From: Polyangiaceae bacterium
GTDB taxonomy: Bacteria > Myxococcota_A > Polyangia > Polyangiales > Polyangiaceae
Length of the DNA: 13,090 nucleotides
Direction: 5' to 3'
Assembly: GCA_022447485.1 (NCBI GenBank)
Contig: JAKVCH010000041.1
Span: forward strand, 1 to 13,090
Shown piece by piece: positions 1-7,087 of the stretch; position 1 is the first letter of the stretch; every line of letters begins with the position of its first letter. A program made the position numbers and the translations under genes. Below the pieces are notes generated by a model that was given only the letters and a program-made list of their open reading frames with translations, was not told the origin of the DNA and ran no database searches.

Positions 1-281
1 AGTGAAAGATGCCTGCCTCGCCCTGCCAAGAGCAGAGGAGTCACGTAGGCCGCCCCAATCGCCAGGGTGAAAAGTGCGTAAAGCCACAAATTGGACTCGG
101 CCAGATGCTGCAAACGGCCCGTGACGACGTCGGCTGCATTACGAAAAGGTAAAAAAACGACGCCTAAATGATAGCCAATAAAAATCGGTAAAGTGAGGGC
201 CAGATCAGTCAAAGGACCCGAGCGTTCCACTTTACTCTGAGGAGCCTCGCCTATGTCTTGCTGAGCTGTAGCCTGCGCCAT
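1..281 (-). CDS. Multi-spanning membrane protein, N-terminal part (CPBP intramembrane protease-like), cut by the window edge
   Basis: An open frame starts at an ATG at 281 (minus strand) and runs off the left edge, giving 93 residues beginning MAQATAQQDIGEAP. After a polar tail of about 25 residues comes a hydrophobic segment containing TDLALTLPIFIGYHLG, then VVFLPFRNAADVVTGRL, then a second membrane segment WLYALFTLAIGAAYVTPLLL ending in basic residues. This pattern resembles the N-terminus of CPBP-family (CAAX protease and bacteriocin-processing) membrane glutamic proteases found next to other genes in myxobacteria. The diagnostic EExxxR and HxxxN motifs would lie beyond the window, so the family call is an inference from memory of the N-terminal pattern. 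The gene lies 59 bp downstream of the UbiA-family gene on the same strand and is probably cotranscribed with it. No strong Shine-Dalgarno sequence is visible. It could be another kind of polytopic membrane protein. Confidence 0.6.
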   Translation of the reverse strand, partial: MAQATAQQDIGEAPQSKVERSGPLTDLALTLPIFIGYHLGVVFLPFRNAADVVTGRLQHLAESNLWLYALFTLAIGAAYVTPLLLAGRGRHLS

Positions 282-340
282 AAGGCTAGCTAACAAAGCT
301 CAAGGACAATGGCCTAATTCTAGGACATAACCCCCCGAAA

Positions 341-1390
341 TTAGCTAGGTTGGAGATGATAAACCAACCAAAGAACCGTTGCGACCCAGAAGAGCACAAT
401 GCCGACCATCGGCCCATCACTCAGCATCTCTTGCGTCGGACTTTCAGCCTTGGGTCGATTCCTCACGATATGCAAAAAGCGCAACACCCCTAAAATCACG
501 AAGAGGGTCGTTGGCCAGAGAGTTTCAACTTTAAAAAACTGCTGGGTCTCTGCGTTCAGCGTATAGCTTAAATAAGTAAAGACAGTTGCAAGTGAGGTGA
601 CTACAAGAGCACCGTCTAACCCGCGCTTGGTATAACCCTTCAGAGCCTGCCTCTGCTTTCCAGCCTTTGCAGATGCCGTCGTCAGCTCATGGCGCCTTTT
701 TCCGAATCCCAAAAACAAGGCCAGAAGCGCCGTGCAAGCATAGAGATACCACGACACACTGACTCCAACCGCCAAACCCCCGCCCATCACTCGAAGGACA
801 AAGCCAAGAGCAATACAGCCAACATCGACGTAGGCGACATGCTTTAACTTGATCGAGTACGCGACATTCATCAAGAAATAGCAAGCTGCGACCAGCGCAA
901 AAAATGGCTGAATCAAATAGGCGGCAATCAAAGAGCCTGTCACCAGAAAGGCAGCAAATAGCTTCGCAACGCCCAAAGGCACACGTCCCGAGGCAATCGG
1001 ACGATGTCTTTTCACTGGATGGATGCGGGCTGCATCGACATCAGCGATATCGTTGATCGTATAAACAGCTCCCGCCAAGAAGCAAAACACAAGGAAGGCA
1101 CTCGCGGCATTTTCAATGAGCTCAACGCGAAAAACAGATTTCGCAAAGACCACGGGCGCCAAGACGAAAACATTCTTCACCCATTGGTGAGGACGTATCG
1201 TGCGAATCAAGCCTAAACCCCTCCAAGCTAAGCTACCTTTCTGAGTCTGAATCACATCAGGCGGCGCCGGCCAAGTACTAATCGAACGCTCCTCTTCTCC
1301 TATACTCTCACCTTCCTCAGGCGCCTCCCAATAGCTCGCGCTCGCCGGATTCTTGGGTTCTATATCCTCAGGCGGCTTCGGGGAACTCAT
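341..1390 (-). CDS. UbiA-family prenyltransferase, decaprenyl-phosphate phosphoribosyltransferase-like
   Basis: A 349-residue integral membrane enzyme. Residues 1-55 are polar, acidic and proline-rich. The family core starts at LIRTIRPHQWVKN (61-73). The first Asp-rich motif is NDIADVDAARIHPVKRHRP (113-131), with the N-D-x-x-D-x-D metal and diphosphate-binding residues at 113, 114, 117 and 119. The second conserved region is YVDVGCIALGFVLRVMGGG (187-205), followed by KRRHEL (231-236) and about nine hydrophobic helices. The NDxxDxxxDxxHPxKRxRPIASG signature is that of the mycobacterial Rv3806c-type branch. That branch transfers phosphoribose from PRPP to polyprenyl phosphate in the inner membrane, feeding arabinose or ribose donors to envelope polymers. 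No oxidase or epimerase partner is seen nearby, so the substrate is uncertain. The frame is open upstream to 1720, but that extension lacks family similarity and overlaps the divergent gene, so I chose the ATG at 1390. Its ribosome binding site is weak. It is likely cotranscribed with the downstream membrane gene. Confidence 0.85.
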   Translation of the reverse strand: MSSPKPPEDIEPKNPASASYWEAPEEGESIGEEERSISTWPAPPDVIQTQKGSLAWRGLGLIRTIRPHQWVKNVFVLAPVVFAKSVFRVELIENAASAFLVFCFLAGAVYTINDIADVDAARIHPVKRHRPIASGRVPLGVAKLFAAFLVTGSLIAAYLIQPFFALVAACYFLMNVAYSIKLKHVAYVDVGCIALGFVLRVMGGGLAVGVSVSWYLYACTALLALFLGFGKRRHELTTASAKAGKQRQALKGYTKRGLDGALVVTSLATVFTYLSYTLNAETQQFFKVETLWPTTLFVILGVLRFLHIVRNRPKAESPTQEMLSDGPMVGIVLFWVATVLWLVYHLQPS

Positions 1391-1436
1391 AGCGAGCGTA
1401 CCCGAGCACGAGTCAGTTCTTCTGAAAAGACAAAAA

Positions 1437-1465
1437 TTGATGTCCTGCTGAAGAGTCTCTAGACT
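1437..1465 (+). promoter_or_regulatory. Possible sigma-70-type promoter for the SUMF1-like gene
   Basis: TTGATG (1437-1442) and TAGACT (1460-1465) are separated by 17 bp. Each matches four of six consensus positions. They lie in the 102-bp gap between divergent genes and would give a leader of about 20 nt containing the ribosome binding site AAAGAG (1485-1490) before the ATG at 1493. This is a pattern match only; a match of this quality can arise by chance. Confidence 0.35.
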
Positions 1466-1492
1466 GAGACTACTGCTTCCCAGCAAAGAGCT

Positions 1493-2467
1493 ATGAAAAA
1501 AGCGCCCTCCAGACAGCAAGTATTCGCTCTTGTCATCAGTAGCTGCTGTCTTCTCCTCGGGGCAGCCTCGATCATCTGGATGGCCCGGCCATCCTTCGGT
1601 GTAAAAACGCGCTGCCCGGCACCGTTGATTGCCCTCGGTCCCCGTTGCTGCGCCCCAACTCAACGAGTCGAAAGAAGTCATTGCGTTGGTCCGGCCCAGC
1701 GATGTCCCGAAAACTTTCAAGCTAGCCTCGGAGAAAAAGACGAGCCGATCTGCTTACCTAATTCGCAAACCATCCCCCTCAAGGCCGGGAAAGTCACCCT
1801 CGGTCCCATTGATTGGGATAGTGCAGACAGAATAGAGAAACACGAACTTCAGGTCAGCGCATTCCGCTTGGACAGCCACGAGGTCTCAGCACACCTCTAC
1901 AGAAAATGTGTCCGCACAAAAAAGTGTCCCCGATTACCAATTGACCAGCTAGAGCCGGCTCAACCCGTACACCCTATCAGTCTGGACGCAGCTCTCGACT
2001 ACTGCGCCTTCGCCGGAGGCAGACTCCCTACTCCCGAAGAGTGGACCTTTGCTGCTCTAGGCAAAGAGGCTCGCCGATTTCCGTGGGGGCCTCACGGTCT
2101 AGTTTGTCGGCGTGCTGTCTACGGTTTAAAGAAAGGCCCCTGCGCAAACCACGCTACCCAACCGGAGTGGACTGGATCACGCCCGGCAGGAAAAAGTCCT
2201 GATGGTTTTTATGACCTAGCGGGAAATGTTGCCGAGTTAACCATCTCCTCTGAGGGTACACTCGCCAGCCATGGCGGTTCCTTCCTGAGTCAACGAGCTG
2301 CCCAACTCAAGAGCTGGAGTCAGCTCCCTATCGAACGCCCGCAACGAATCGACGCGTTGCTCCCCGACGATGTCGGCTTTCGTTGCGCCTACGACAGCAA
2401 AGAGGCTCCCCAGACAGAAACTAAGCGACCTACCCCGACTCTTCCACAGCTAGGCCTCTCCCGATGA
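1493..2467 (+). CDS. Membrane-anchored SUMF1 / formylglycine-generating-enzyme-like protein lacking the catalytic cysteines
   Basis: A 324-residue protein. A basic N-terminus is followed by one hydrophobic segment at about 10-30 that reads best as an uncleaved signal anchor, putting the rest outside the inner membrane; ISSC at 15-18 faintly resembles a lipobox. A cysteine-rich stretch follows (C41, C52, C53, C64, C71, C87). The FGE-sulfatase (SUMF1) fold covers about 95-302, with RLDSHEV (125-131), GGRLPTPEEW (175-184), FPWG (196-199), the family hallmark DLAGNVAE (241-248), HGGSFLS (260-266) and VGFRCAY (294-300). True aerobic FGEs have a Cys-x4-Cys pair just after GGS; here those positions are Ser and Gln. 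Formylglycine formation is therefore unlikely and a binding or structural role is inferred. The domain is short for the family. ATG 1493 has AAAGAG just upstream. The gene stands alone between a divergent gene and a terminator. Confidence 0.85.
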   Translation: MKKAPSRQQVFALVISSCCLLLGAASIIWMARPSFGVKTRCPAPLIALGPRCCAPTQRVERSHCVGPAQRCPENFQASLGEKDEPICLPNSQTIPLKAGKVTLGPIDWDSADRIEKHELQVSAFRLDSHEVSAHLYRKCVRTKKCPRLPIDQLEPAQPVHPISLDAALDYCAFAGGRLPTPEEWTFAALGKEARRFPWGPHGLVCRRAVYGLKKGPCANHATQPEWTGSRPAGKSPDGFYDLAGNVAELTISSEGTLASHGGSFLSQRAAQLKSWSQLPIERPQRIDALLPDDVGFRCAYDSKEAPQTETKRPTPTLPQLGLSR

Positions 2468-2487
2468 TCATTGACTAGAAAAAGCGC

Positions 2488-2509
2488 GGCCTACGCAGTA
2501 GGTTTTTTT
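2488..2509 (+). terminator. Rho-independent terminator after the SUMF1-like gene
   Basis: CCTAC (2490-2494), loop GCA, GTAGG (2498-2502) is followed by seven T residues (2503-2509). Two G-T wobble pairs can extend the stem (2488-2489 with 2503-2504), and an A-tract precedes it. It begins 20 bp after the stop codon and separates this gene from the toxin-antitoxin pair. Confidence 0.8.
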
Positions 2510-2562
2510 CCCTGGTTCTGGATAGCCTGGGGATTTCTCGGCAACCTGATACCAAGTATGTC

Positions 2563-2778
2563 GTGACAATCACTGCATCAGAACTGCGGAAGAATATTTA
2601 CCGCCTCCTGGATGGCGTGCTGGAAACGGGCGTACCCCTCACGATTCGTCGTGGACAACAGCTCGTCGAAATTCGTAGCGTCGATAGAAAGAACAAGCTT
2701 CAACAGCTGCCCCGACGCGAACTCTTCGACTGTGATCCCGACGCCTTGATCTCTCATGCCTCCATCGAAAAAAAATGA
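2563..2778 (+). CDS. Phd/YefM-type antitoxin of a type II toxin-antitoxin pair (VapB role)
   Basis: A 71-residue protein beginning (V)TITASELRKNIYRLLDGVLE. This matches the N-terminal dimerisation and DNA-binding fold of Phd/YefM antitoxins, followed by the strand PLTIRRGQQLVEI (26-38). The C-terminal part (about 45-71) is charged and probably the flexible segment that wraps the toxin. In this family the antitoxin neutralises its partner toxin and usually represses its own operon. The start is GTG at 2563; no in-frame ATG exists upstream, and the TITASELR block leaves no room for a later start. No good Shine-Dalgarno sequence precedes it. The stop overlaps the toxin start by 4 bp (ATGA), which suggests translational coupling. 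No clear operator palindrome was seen upstream. Confidence 0.85.
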   Translation: MTITASELRKNIYRLLDGVLETGVPLTIRRGQQLVEIRSVDRKNKLQQLPRRELFDCDPDALISHASIEKK

Positions 2779-3158
2779 AGGCTGAAATACTCCTCGATTC
2801 CCATGTCATCGCGTGGCTCTACGCCGGAATGATTGAACAACTCAGCCAATCAGCTCAATTCTGGATCAACGAAAAAGTAGTCGGCATCGTTGCCCCCATT
2901 TGGTCCGAACTCGCTGATTGGCATCATCAAGGATATCTGCGTATTGGGCCTCAATTAATCGTTGCTGACCTTCAACAACGATTAGGTCTAGAATTGGTCG
3001 AAACAAATCCTTTTGACCTTGCTCGAGTGACAACTGAAATCACTTGGACAGGGAATAATACTGACCGACAGCTTGTTGCCAGCTCCATTCTCCTTCATTT
3101 GCCCCTTCTCACGAAAGACGCGCAAATTCATAACCATTTCGAAGGAGCAATTTGGTAA
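2775..3158 (+). CDS. PIN-domain toxin ribonuclease (VapC-type)
   Basis: A 127-residue PIN-domain protein, the usual length for VapC toxins. The four acidic residues that bind Mg2+/Mn2+ in the PIN active site are recognisable: D8 in LLDSHVIAWL, E45 in PIWSELADW, D97 in NTDRQLVASS and D115 in LLTKDAQI. Members of this family cut tRNA or rRNA and slow translation when the antitoxin is degraded. All key residues are present, so the toxin appears intact. Its ATG overlaps the antitoxin stop by 4 bp, the standard antitoxin-toxin order. The stop is followed after 9 bp by cinA. The target RNA cannot be read from the sequence. Confidence 0.9.
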   Translation: MKAEILLDSHVIAWLYAGMIEQLSQSAQFWINEKVVGIVAPIWSELADWHHQGYLRIGPQLIVADLQQRLGLELVETNPFDLARVTTEITWTGNNTDRQLVASSILLHLPLLTKDAQIHNHFEGAIW

Positions 3159-3160
3159 AT

Positions 3161-3167
3161 AGGACCT
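3161..3167 (+). promoter_or_regulatory. Ribosome binding site deciding the cinA start
   Basis: AGGA at 3161-3164 lies three bases before the ATG at 3168, inside the 9-bp gap after the PIN toxin stop. The spacing is shorter than usual, but no other start fits the CinA N-terminus. Confidence 0.5.
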
Positions 3168-4412
3168 ATGTCAGCAACGATTCTCACCATTGGCACCGAA
3201 ATTACGAGAGGGGAACTTCAAGACCGTAACTCATCTTGGCTTGCCGACTACCTGACAGACGCAGGCCATGAGGTCCTGGAAATTGTTTCGGTGCCAGACG
3301 ATGACGATGACATCGTCTCTACCCTCCATCGACTCTCGCAGAAATCAGATTTGATCATCTGCACAGGCGGTCTGGGACCGACAAGCGACGACCGAACCTC
3401 CGCCTGCGTAGCCAAGGCGCTTCATGTACCTCTTCGAAGACATCCTGAGGTACTGGAGCAAATTCAACAAAAATACCAGCAGCGAAATCGGCCTATGGCC
3501 CGTGGTAATGAAAAACAGGCAGACTTTCCAACTGGTGCTGTGATTCTTGAAAACGACCGAGGAACCGCACCTGGATTCTCTGTCAATTTTGACTCCAACG
3601 GGAAGAAATGCCGAGGATTTTTCATGCCCGGCGTCCCACGAGAGATGGAGGGGATCTTCGAAAAACACGTTCTTCCCAGTCTACCGGTCACGGAGGAACA
3701 CTTTGCCGTGCGACGTTTACAATGTTGTGGAATTCCCGAAAGTGAAGTCGGCAAGCGCCTCGAATACCTAGAAGAGAAATATTCTCTCATCATTGGCTAC
3801 CGGGCGTCGGCATCAATCATCGAAATTAAGGTGATTGCGAGAGGTCCGACTGATCACCGAGAAGATATCAACTCTCGTGCCGCAGCCGCTTTTGAAGAAA
3901 TACATCAAGCTCTCTCTGGGCACGTCTTCGCAGAGGGCCGCGTCTCATTACCGTCTGCCTTGGGGGACCTTCTGCGAAAGAAAGAGATGACTCTCAGCCT
4001 GGCAGAAAGCTGCACCGGCGGAATGGTAGCAAGCCAGCTCACCGACGTGAGTGGCTCCAGTCATTTTTTCCTGGGTGGTATTTGCGCCTACTCCAATGAG
4101 GTGAAAGGAAAACTTCTCAAGATTCCTCAGCAAATACTCGAAGAGGAAGGTGCTGTCTCAGCTTCCTGTGCCAGGGAAATGGCCCAGAATACTAGAAACC
4201 TCTTCCAAACAACCTGGTCCATCGCCATTACCGGCATCGCCGGACCAGGGGGCGGAACCCCTGAAAAACCGGTCGGCCTTGTTCACTTTGCGATTGCCGG
4301 ACCTCACGGCGTTGAAAACTTCCAAAGAATCTTTACAGGCAATCGCGATCAAGTACGCAAATTCGCCAGCACAACAGCTCTTTGGAAGCTTTGGTTAACC
4401 CTTGCTGCTTAA
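3168..4412 (+). CDS. cinA: CinA-family protein (nucleotide pyrophosphatase plus nicotinamide-nucleotide amidase)
   Basis: A full-length 414-residue two-domain CinA. The N-terminal domain is MoaB/MogA-like (COG1058) and starts TILTIGTEITRGELQDRNS, with CTGGLGPTSDDRT at 65-77. In characterised relatives this domain hydrolyses ADP-ribose or related pyrophosphates. A linker domain follows, and the C-terminal PncC domain starts near residue 270. It holds AESCTGGMVASQLTDVSG, with the serine presumed catalytic for deamidating nicotinamide mononucleotide, and TGIAGPGGGTPEKPVG near residue 355. Together these activities serve NAD salvage and metabolite repair in the cytoplasm; the competence name is historical. 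In many bacteria cinA sits next to recA, but here it follows a toxin-antitoxin pair by 9 bp and may depend on read-through from it. The gene converges on clpB with 7 bp between stop codons and no obvious terminator. Confidence 0.95.
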   Translation: MSATILTIGTEITRGELQDRNSSWLADYLTDAGHEVLEIVSVPDDDDDIVSTLHRLSQKSDLIICTGGLGPTSDDRTSACVAKALHVPLRRHPEVLEQIQQKYQQRNRPMARGNEKQADFPTGAVILENDRGTAPGFSVNFDSNGKKCRGFFMPGVPREMEGIFEKHVLPSLPVTEEHFAVRRLQCCGIPESEVGKRLEYLEEKYSLIIGYRASASIIEIKVIARGPTDHREDINSRAAAAFEEIHQALSGHVFAEGRVSLPSALGDLLRKKEMTLSLAESCTGGMVASQLTDVSGSSHFFLGGICAYSNEVKGKLLKIPQQILEEEGAVSASCAREMAQNTRNLFQTTWSIAITGIAGPGGGTPEKPVGLVHFAIAGPHGVENFQRIFTGNRDQVRKFASTTALWKLWLTLAA

Positions 4413-4419
4413 GAGCCGC

Positions 4420-6936
4420 TCAAGCCTGTCCTCGGCGCGAGGAGCCAAAGCTAGGCGTAGAAATAGGTTGTGGCTCCAATCGAGAAAAACCCAAGACTCC
4501 TTCATGAGCATCTACATGCACGGAGCTACCGGGAGGATACTCCCCTCGTAAGACGGCCTCGGCGAGGGGGTTCTCCACAAGTCGCTGAATCGAACGCTTC
4601 AATGGACGAGCTCCAAATTGGGGATCGTATCCTTGAGCCGCAACCGCATCCTTCGCAGCATCAGTTACATCAAGTAAGATTTCGCGCCTCTGCAAACGAG
4701 CCCGTAATCGACTCAGTTGAATATCAACAATTCGACGAATTTGCTCTTGGCCAAGACGACGGAACACAACTGTCTCGTCCAGGCGATTGATAAATTCGGG
4801 ACGAAAGTGCTCACCTAAGGCAGTAGCGGCGACTTCATCCAGCCTCTTTTGCTTATGCTCCTCATCTAAATCCTGCCGCTCTTCTAAAGCACCCAACTCT
4901 GCGGAAGCTAAGTTACTGGTCAGAATCAAAACAGTGTTTTTGAAGTCAACAGTCCGCCCTTGACCGTCAGTCAAACGACCGTCGTCTAAAACCTGCAAGA
5001 GAGTATTGAAGACATCTGGATGCGCCTTCTCAATTTCATCAAAGAGCACCACAGAAAAGGGACGTCGGCGCACTGGTTCTGTTAATTGGCCTCCTTCATC
5101 GTAGCCAACATAACCAGGAGGCGCACCCAAAAGACGTGAAACCGCATGCTTCTCCATGTATTCGCTCATATCGATGCGAATCATTGCCTTTTCATCATCA
5201 AAGAGAAATTCAGCCAAAGCTCGCGCTGTCTCAGTTTTTCCAACCCCGGTTGGCCCCAAGAAAAGAAAGGACCCCACTGGACGATTTTCATCCCCTAAAC
5301 CTGCCCTGGAGCGACGAACTGCATTGGAAACAGCCTCCAGTGCATCATTCTGACCAATTACCCGTTCCTTCAGGTTTTGCTCCATCGCCAGTAGCTTCTC
5401 CATTTCACTCTGGACCATTTTAGCCACCGGAATACCTGTCCACTTACTAATGATCTCAGCGATATCCTCGTCGGTCACTTCTTCTTTTAGAAAGGAAGAA
5501 TTCTCCTGCAGGCGTCCGAGCTCGGCGCGTAAAACGCCTAAAGACTCCTCGGTACGGGGTATTTTCCCATACTGAATCTCTGCCGCTTTACCCAAGTCAC
5601 CAGATCGCTGAGCCAACTCCTGCTGAGTCCGCAGGTCTTCGATCACCCGCTTCTCATCTTGAATCTTCGCTATGACCTCTTTTTCGGCGATCCATTGGGC
5701 CTTCCGACTGTCTAAATCTTCGGTCTTTTGCGCAATCTCTTTTTTGAGATCGCTCAAGCGGTTCTTTGATGCGCGATCTTTTTCTCTCTTTAAAGCTTGT
5801 TCCTCGACCTGCAGCTGCACAAGATCCCTCTGTAACTGATCGATCTCAAAGGGCATGGAGTCAATTTCCATCTTGATCTTACTCGCCGCTTCGTCCATCA
5901 AGTCGATGGCTTTATCAGGCAAAAACCGATCTGTAATGTAGCGAGTGCTCAAAGTGACAGCCGCCACAATTGCCGAATCTTGAATACGAATACCATGATG
6001 GACTTCGTATCTTTCCTTCAGACCTCTCATAATCGCTATGGTCGACTCAATGCTTGGTTGGTCCACCATCACAGGTTGAAAACGCCTCTCCAGAGCCGCG
6101 TCGTTCTCTATGTACTTACGGTACTCTTCGAGAGTCGTCGCTCCAATTGCTCGAACTTCACCGCGAGCAAGTGCTGGCTTCAACATATTCGCAGCATCCA
6201 TTGCTCCCTCAGAGCCACCGGCTCCAACTAAAGTATGCAGCTCATCAATAAAGAGAATCACCTCTCCCGCAGAGCTTTCAACCTCCTTCAAAACAGCCTT
6301 GAGCCGTTCTTCAAACTCACCGCGAAACTTCGCTCCTGCAATCAGGCTTGCTAGGTCCAGTGCATGCAACCGCTTATTCTTCAAACCTTCAGGTACATCT
6401 CCCTTTGAAATACGATGTGCTAAACCCTCGGCAATCGCAGTCTTACCGACGCCGGGTTCACCAATCAGAACGGGATTATTCTTCGTTCGCCTAGAAAGAA
6501 CTTGCATCACGCGACGAATTTCTTCGTCTCGACCAATCACCGGATCGATCTTATTTTCGCGCGCAGCAGCGGTCAGATCTCGCGTGTATTTCTCGAGGGA
6601 CTGAAATTTACCCTCTGGATCTTGATCCGTGACACGCTGATTTCCCCGAACTTGGGAAAGTGCATCAAAAACCTTACTCGGCGTAACCTGCTGCTCTGCG
6701 AGAAGCTTCGCTAATTTCTCTTTATCCTTCGTGGCAGCTAACAAGAAGTGTTCTGTCGAAATATACTCATCGTTGAGTTTTTTCGCTTCTGACTCAGCAG
6801 TTGCATAAAATGGCGCAAATCGCCGACCAAAACGTGGATCTGCCCCACCTTCCACAGACGGCAACTTGCCCAACTCTGCTTGGAGCGCATCTCGCACACG
6901 TGACGCATTTGCCCCTGCCAATTCCAAAACGGGCAC
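4420..6936 (-). CDS. clpB: ATP-dependent disaggregase ClpB, intact part after an in-frame stop codon
   Basis: ClpB is a hexameric AAA+ chaperone that, with DnaK, pulls polypeptides out of aggregates. Counting from the GTG at 6936 (838 codons), the second half of the N domain covers 1-95. AAA-1 has Walker A GEPGVGKT (159-166), the pore loop GAKFRGEFEE with Phe instead of the commoner Tyr, and Walker B VILFIDELH (226-234). The coiled-coil M domain spans about 363-485, which separates ClpB from ClpA and ClpC. AAA-2 has Walker A GPTGVGKT (561-568), pore loop GAPPGYVGYDEGG (604-616), Walker B VVLFDEIEKAH and the sensor motif GARPLKR. The natural gene clearly starts at 7074, and the frame is broken by TAA at 6951-6949. 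GAAGGG lies six bases before the GTG and could support restart. All ATPase motifs are intact, so a shortened but active product is possible. Confidence 0.93.
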   Translation of the reverse strand: MPVLELAGANASRVRDALQAELGKLPSVEGGADPRFGRRFAPFYATAESEAKKLNDEYISTEHFLLAATKDKEKLAKLLAEQQVTPSKVFDALSQVRGNQRVTDQDPEGKFQSLEKYTRDLTAAARENKIDPVIGRDEEIRRVMQVLSRRTKNNPVLIGEPGVGKTAIAEGLAHRISKGDVPEGLKNKRLHALDLASLIAGAKFRGEFEERLKAVLKEVESSAGEVILFIDELHTLVGAGGSEGAMDAANMLKPALARGEVRAIGATTLEEYRKYIENDAALERRFQPVMVDQPSIESTIAIMRGLKERYEVHHGIRIQDSAIVAAVTLSTRYITDRFLPDKAIDLMDEAASKIKMEIDSMPFEIDQLQRDLVQLQVEEQALKREKDRASKNRLSDLKKEIAQKTEDLDSRKAQWIAEKEVIAKIQDEKRVIEDLRTQQELAQRSGDLGKAAEIQYGKIPRTEESLGVLRAELGRLQENSSFLKEEVTDEDIAEIISKWTGIPVAKMVQSEMEKLLAMEQNLKERVIGQNDALEAVSNAVRRSRAGLGDENRPVGSFLFLGPTGVGKTETARALAEFLFDDEKAMIRIDMSEYMEKHAVSRLLGAPPGYVGYDEGGQLTEPVRRRPFSVVLFDEIEKAHPDVFNTLLQVLDDGRLTDGQGRTVDFKNTVLILTSNLASAELGALEERQDLDEEHKQKRLDEVAATALGEHFRPEFINRLDETVVFRRLGQEQIRRIVDIQLSRLRARLQRREILLDVTDAAKDAVAAQGYDPQFGARPLKRSIQRLVENPLAEAVLRGEYPPGSSVHVDAHEGVLGFSRLEPQPISTPSFGSSRRGQA

Positions 6937-6948
6937 CGCTAGCCCTTC

Positions 6949-7074
6949 TTACTGATTCAAAATAGCCAGAAGAAAATGCTCTGGAACGACCTCCGGATTT
7001 TTCGCCAGGGTTGCCAGGTTGACGGCCTCACGGAGAGCTTCTTGACTTTTTGTTGTCAATTTATCGAGATTCAT
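6949..7074 (-). pseudogene. clpB: First 41 codons of clpB, separated from the rest by an in-frame TAA
   Basis: ATG at 7074 begins MNLDKLTTKSQEALREAVNL and continues through NPEVVPEHFLLAILNQ, the classic first repeat of the Clp N domain. Codon 42 is TAA (6951-6949), after which the same frame resumes with EGLAVPVLEL. ClpB homologues typically read LLLxLLEQEDGL here, so TAA stands where Glu (GAA) is expected, one base away. Counting from 7074 puts the first Walker A at 205-212, where other ClpB proteins have it, so no bases are missing around the stop. It may be a real nonsense mutation, a base error in the assembly, or the site of a restart. Confidence 0.85.
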
Positions 7075-7080
7075 CTTTTA

Positions 7081-7087
7081 CCTTTCC
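7081..7087 (-). promoter_or_regulatory. Ribosome binding site of the natural clpB start
   Basis: On the minus strand GGAAAGG ends six bases before the ATG at 7074. It is one of the best Shine-Dalgarno sequences in the window and supports 7074 as the original start. No convincing heat-shock promoter or CIRCE-like repeat was found further upstream. Confidence 0.6.

Noticed and set aside
1004..1216. Plus-strand open frame of 70 codons inside the UbiA-family gene
   Set aside because: It is antisense to the conserved membrane core and has no similarity of its own.
1391..1720. Upstream extension of the UbiA-family frame to 1720
   Set aside because: It has no family similarity, overlaps the start of the well-supported divergent SUMF1-like gene, and contains the shared promoter gap.
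4387..4452. AGCTTTGG (4387-4394) and CCAAAGCT (4445-4452) as a bidirectional terminator between cinA and clpB
   Set aside because: The arms lie inside both coding regions, 50 bases apart and without T-runs, so a chance inverted repeat is more likely.
6949..6951. Reassignment of TAA to a sense codon
   Set aside because: The UbiA-family, VapC-type, CinA and giant genes all end in TAA at sensible lengths, so TAA is a normal stop codon in this genome.
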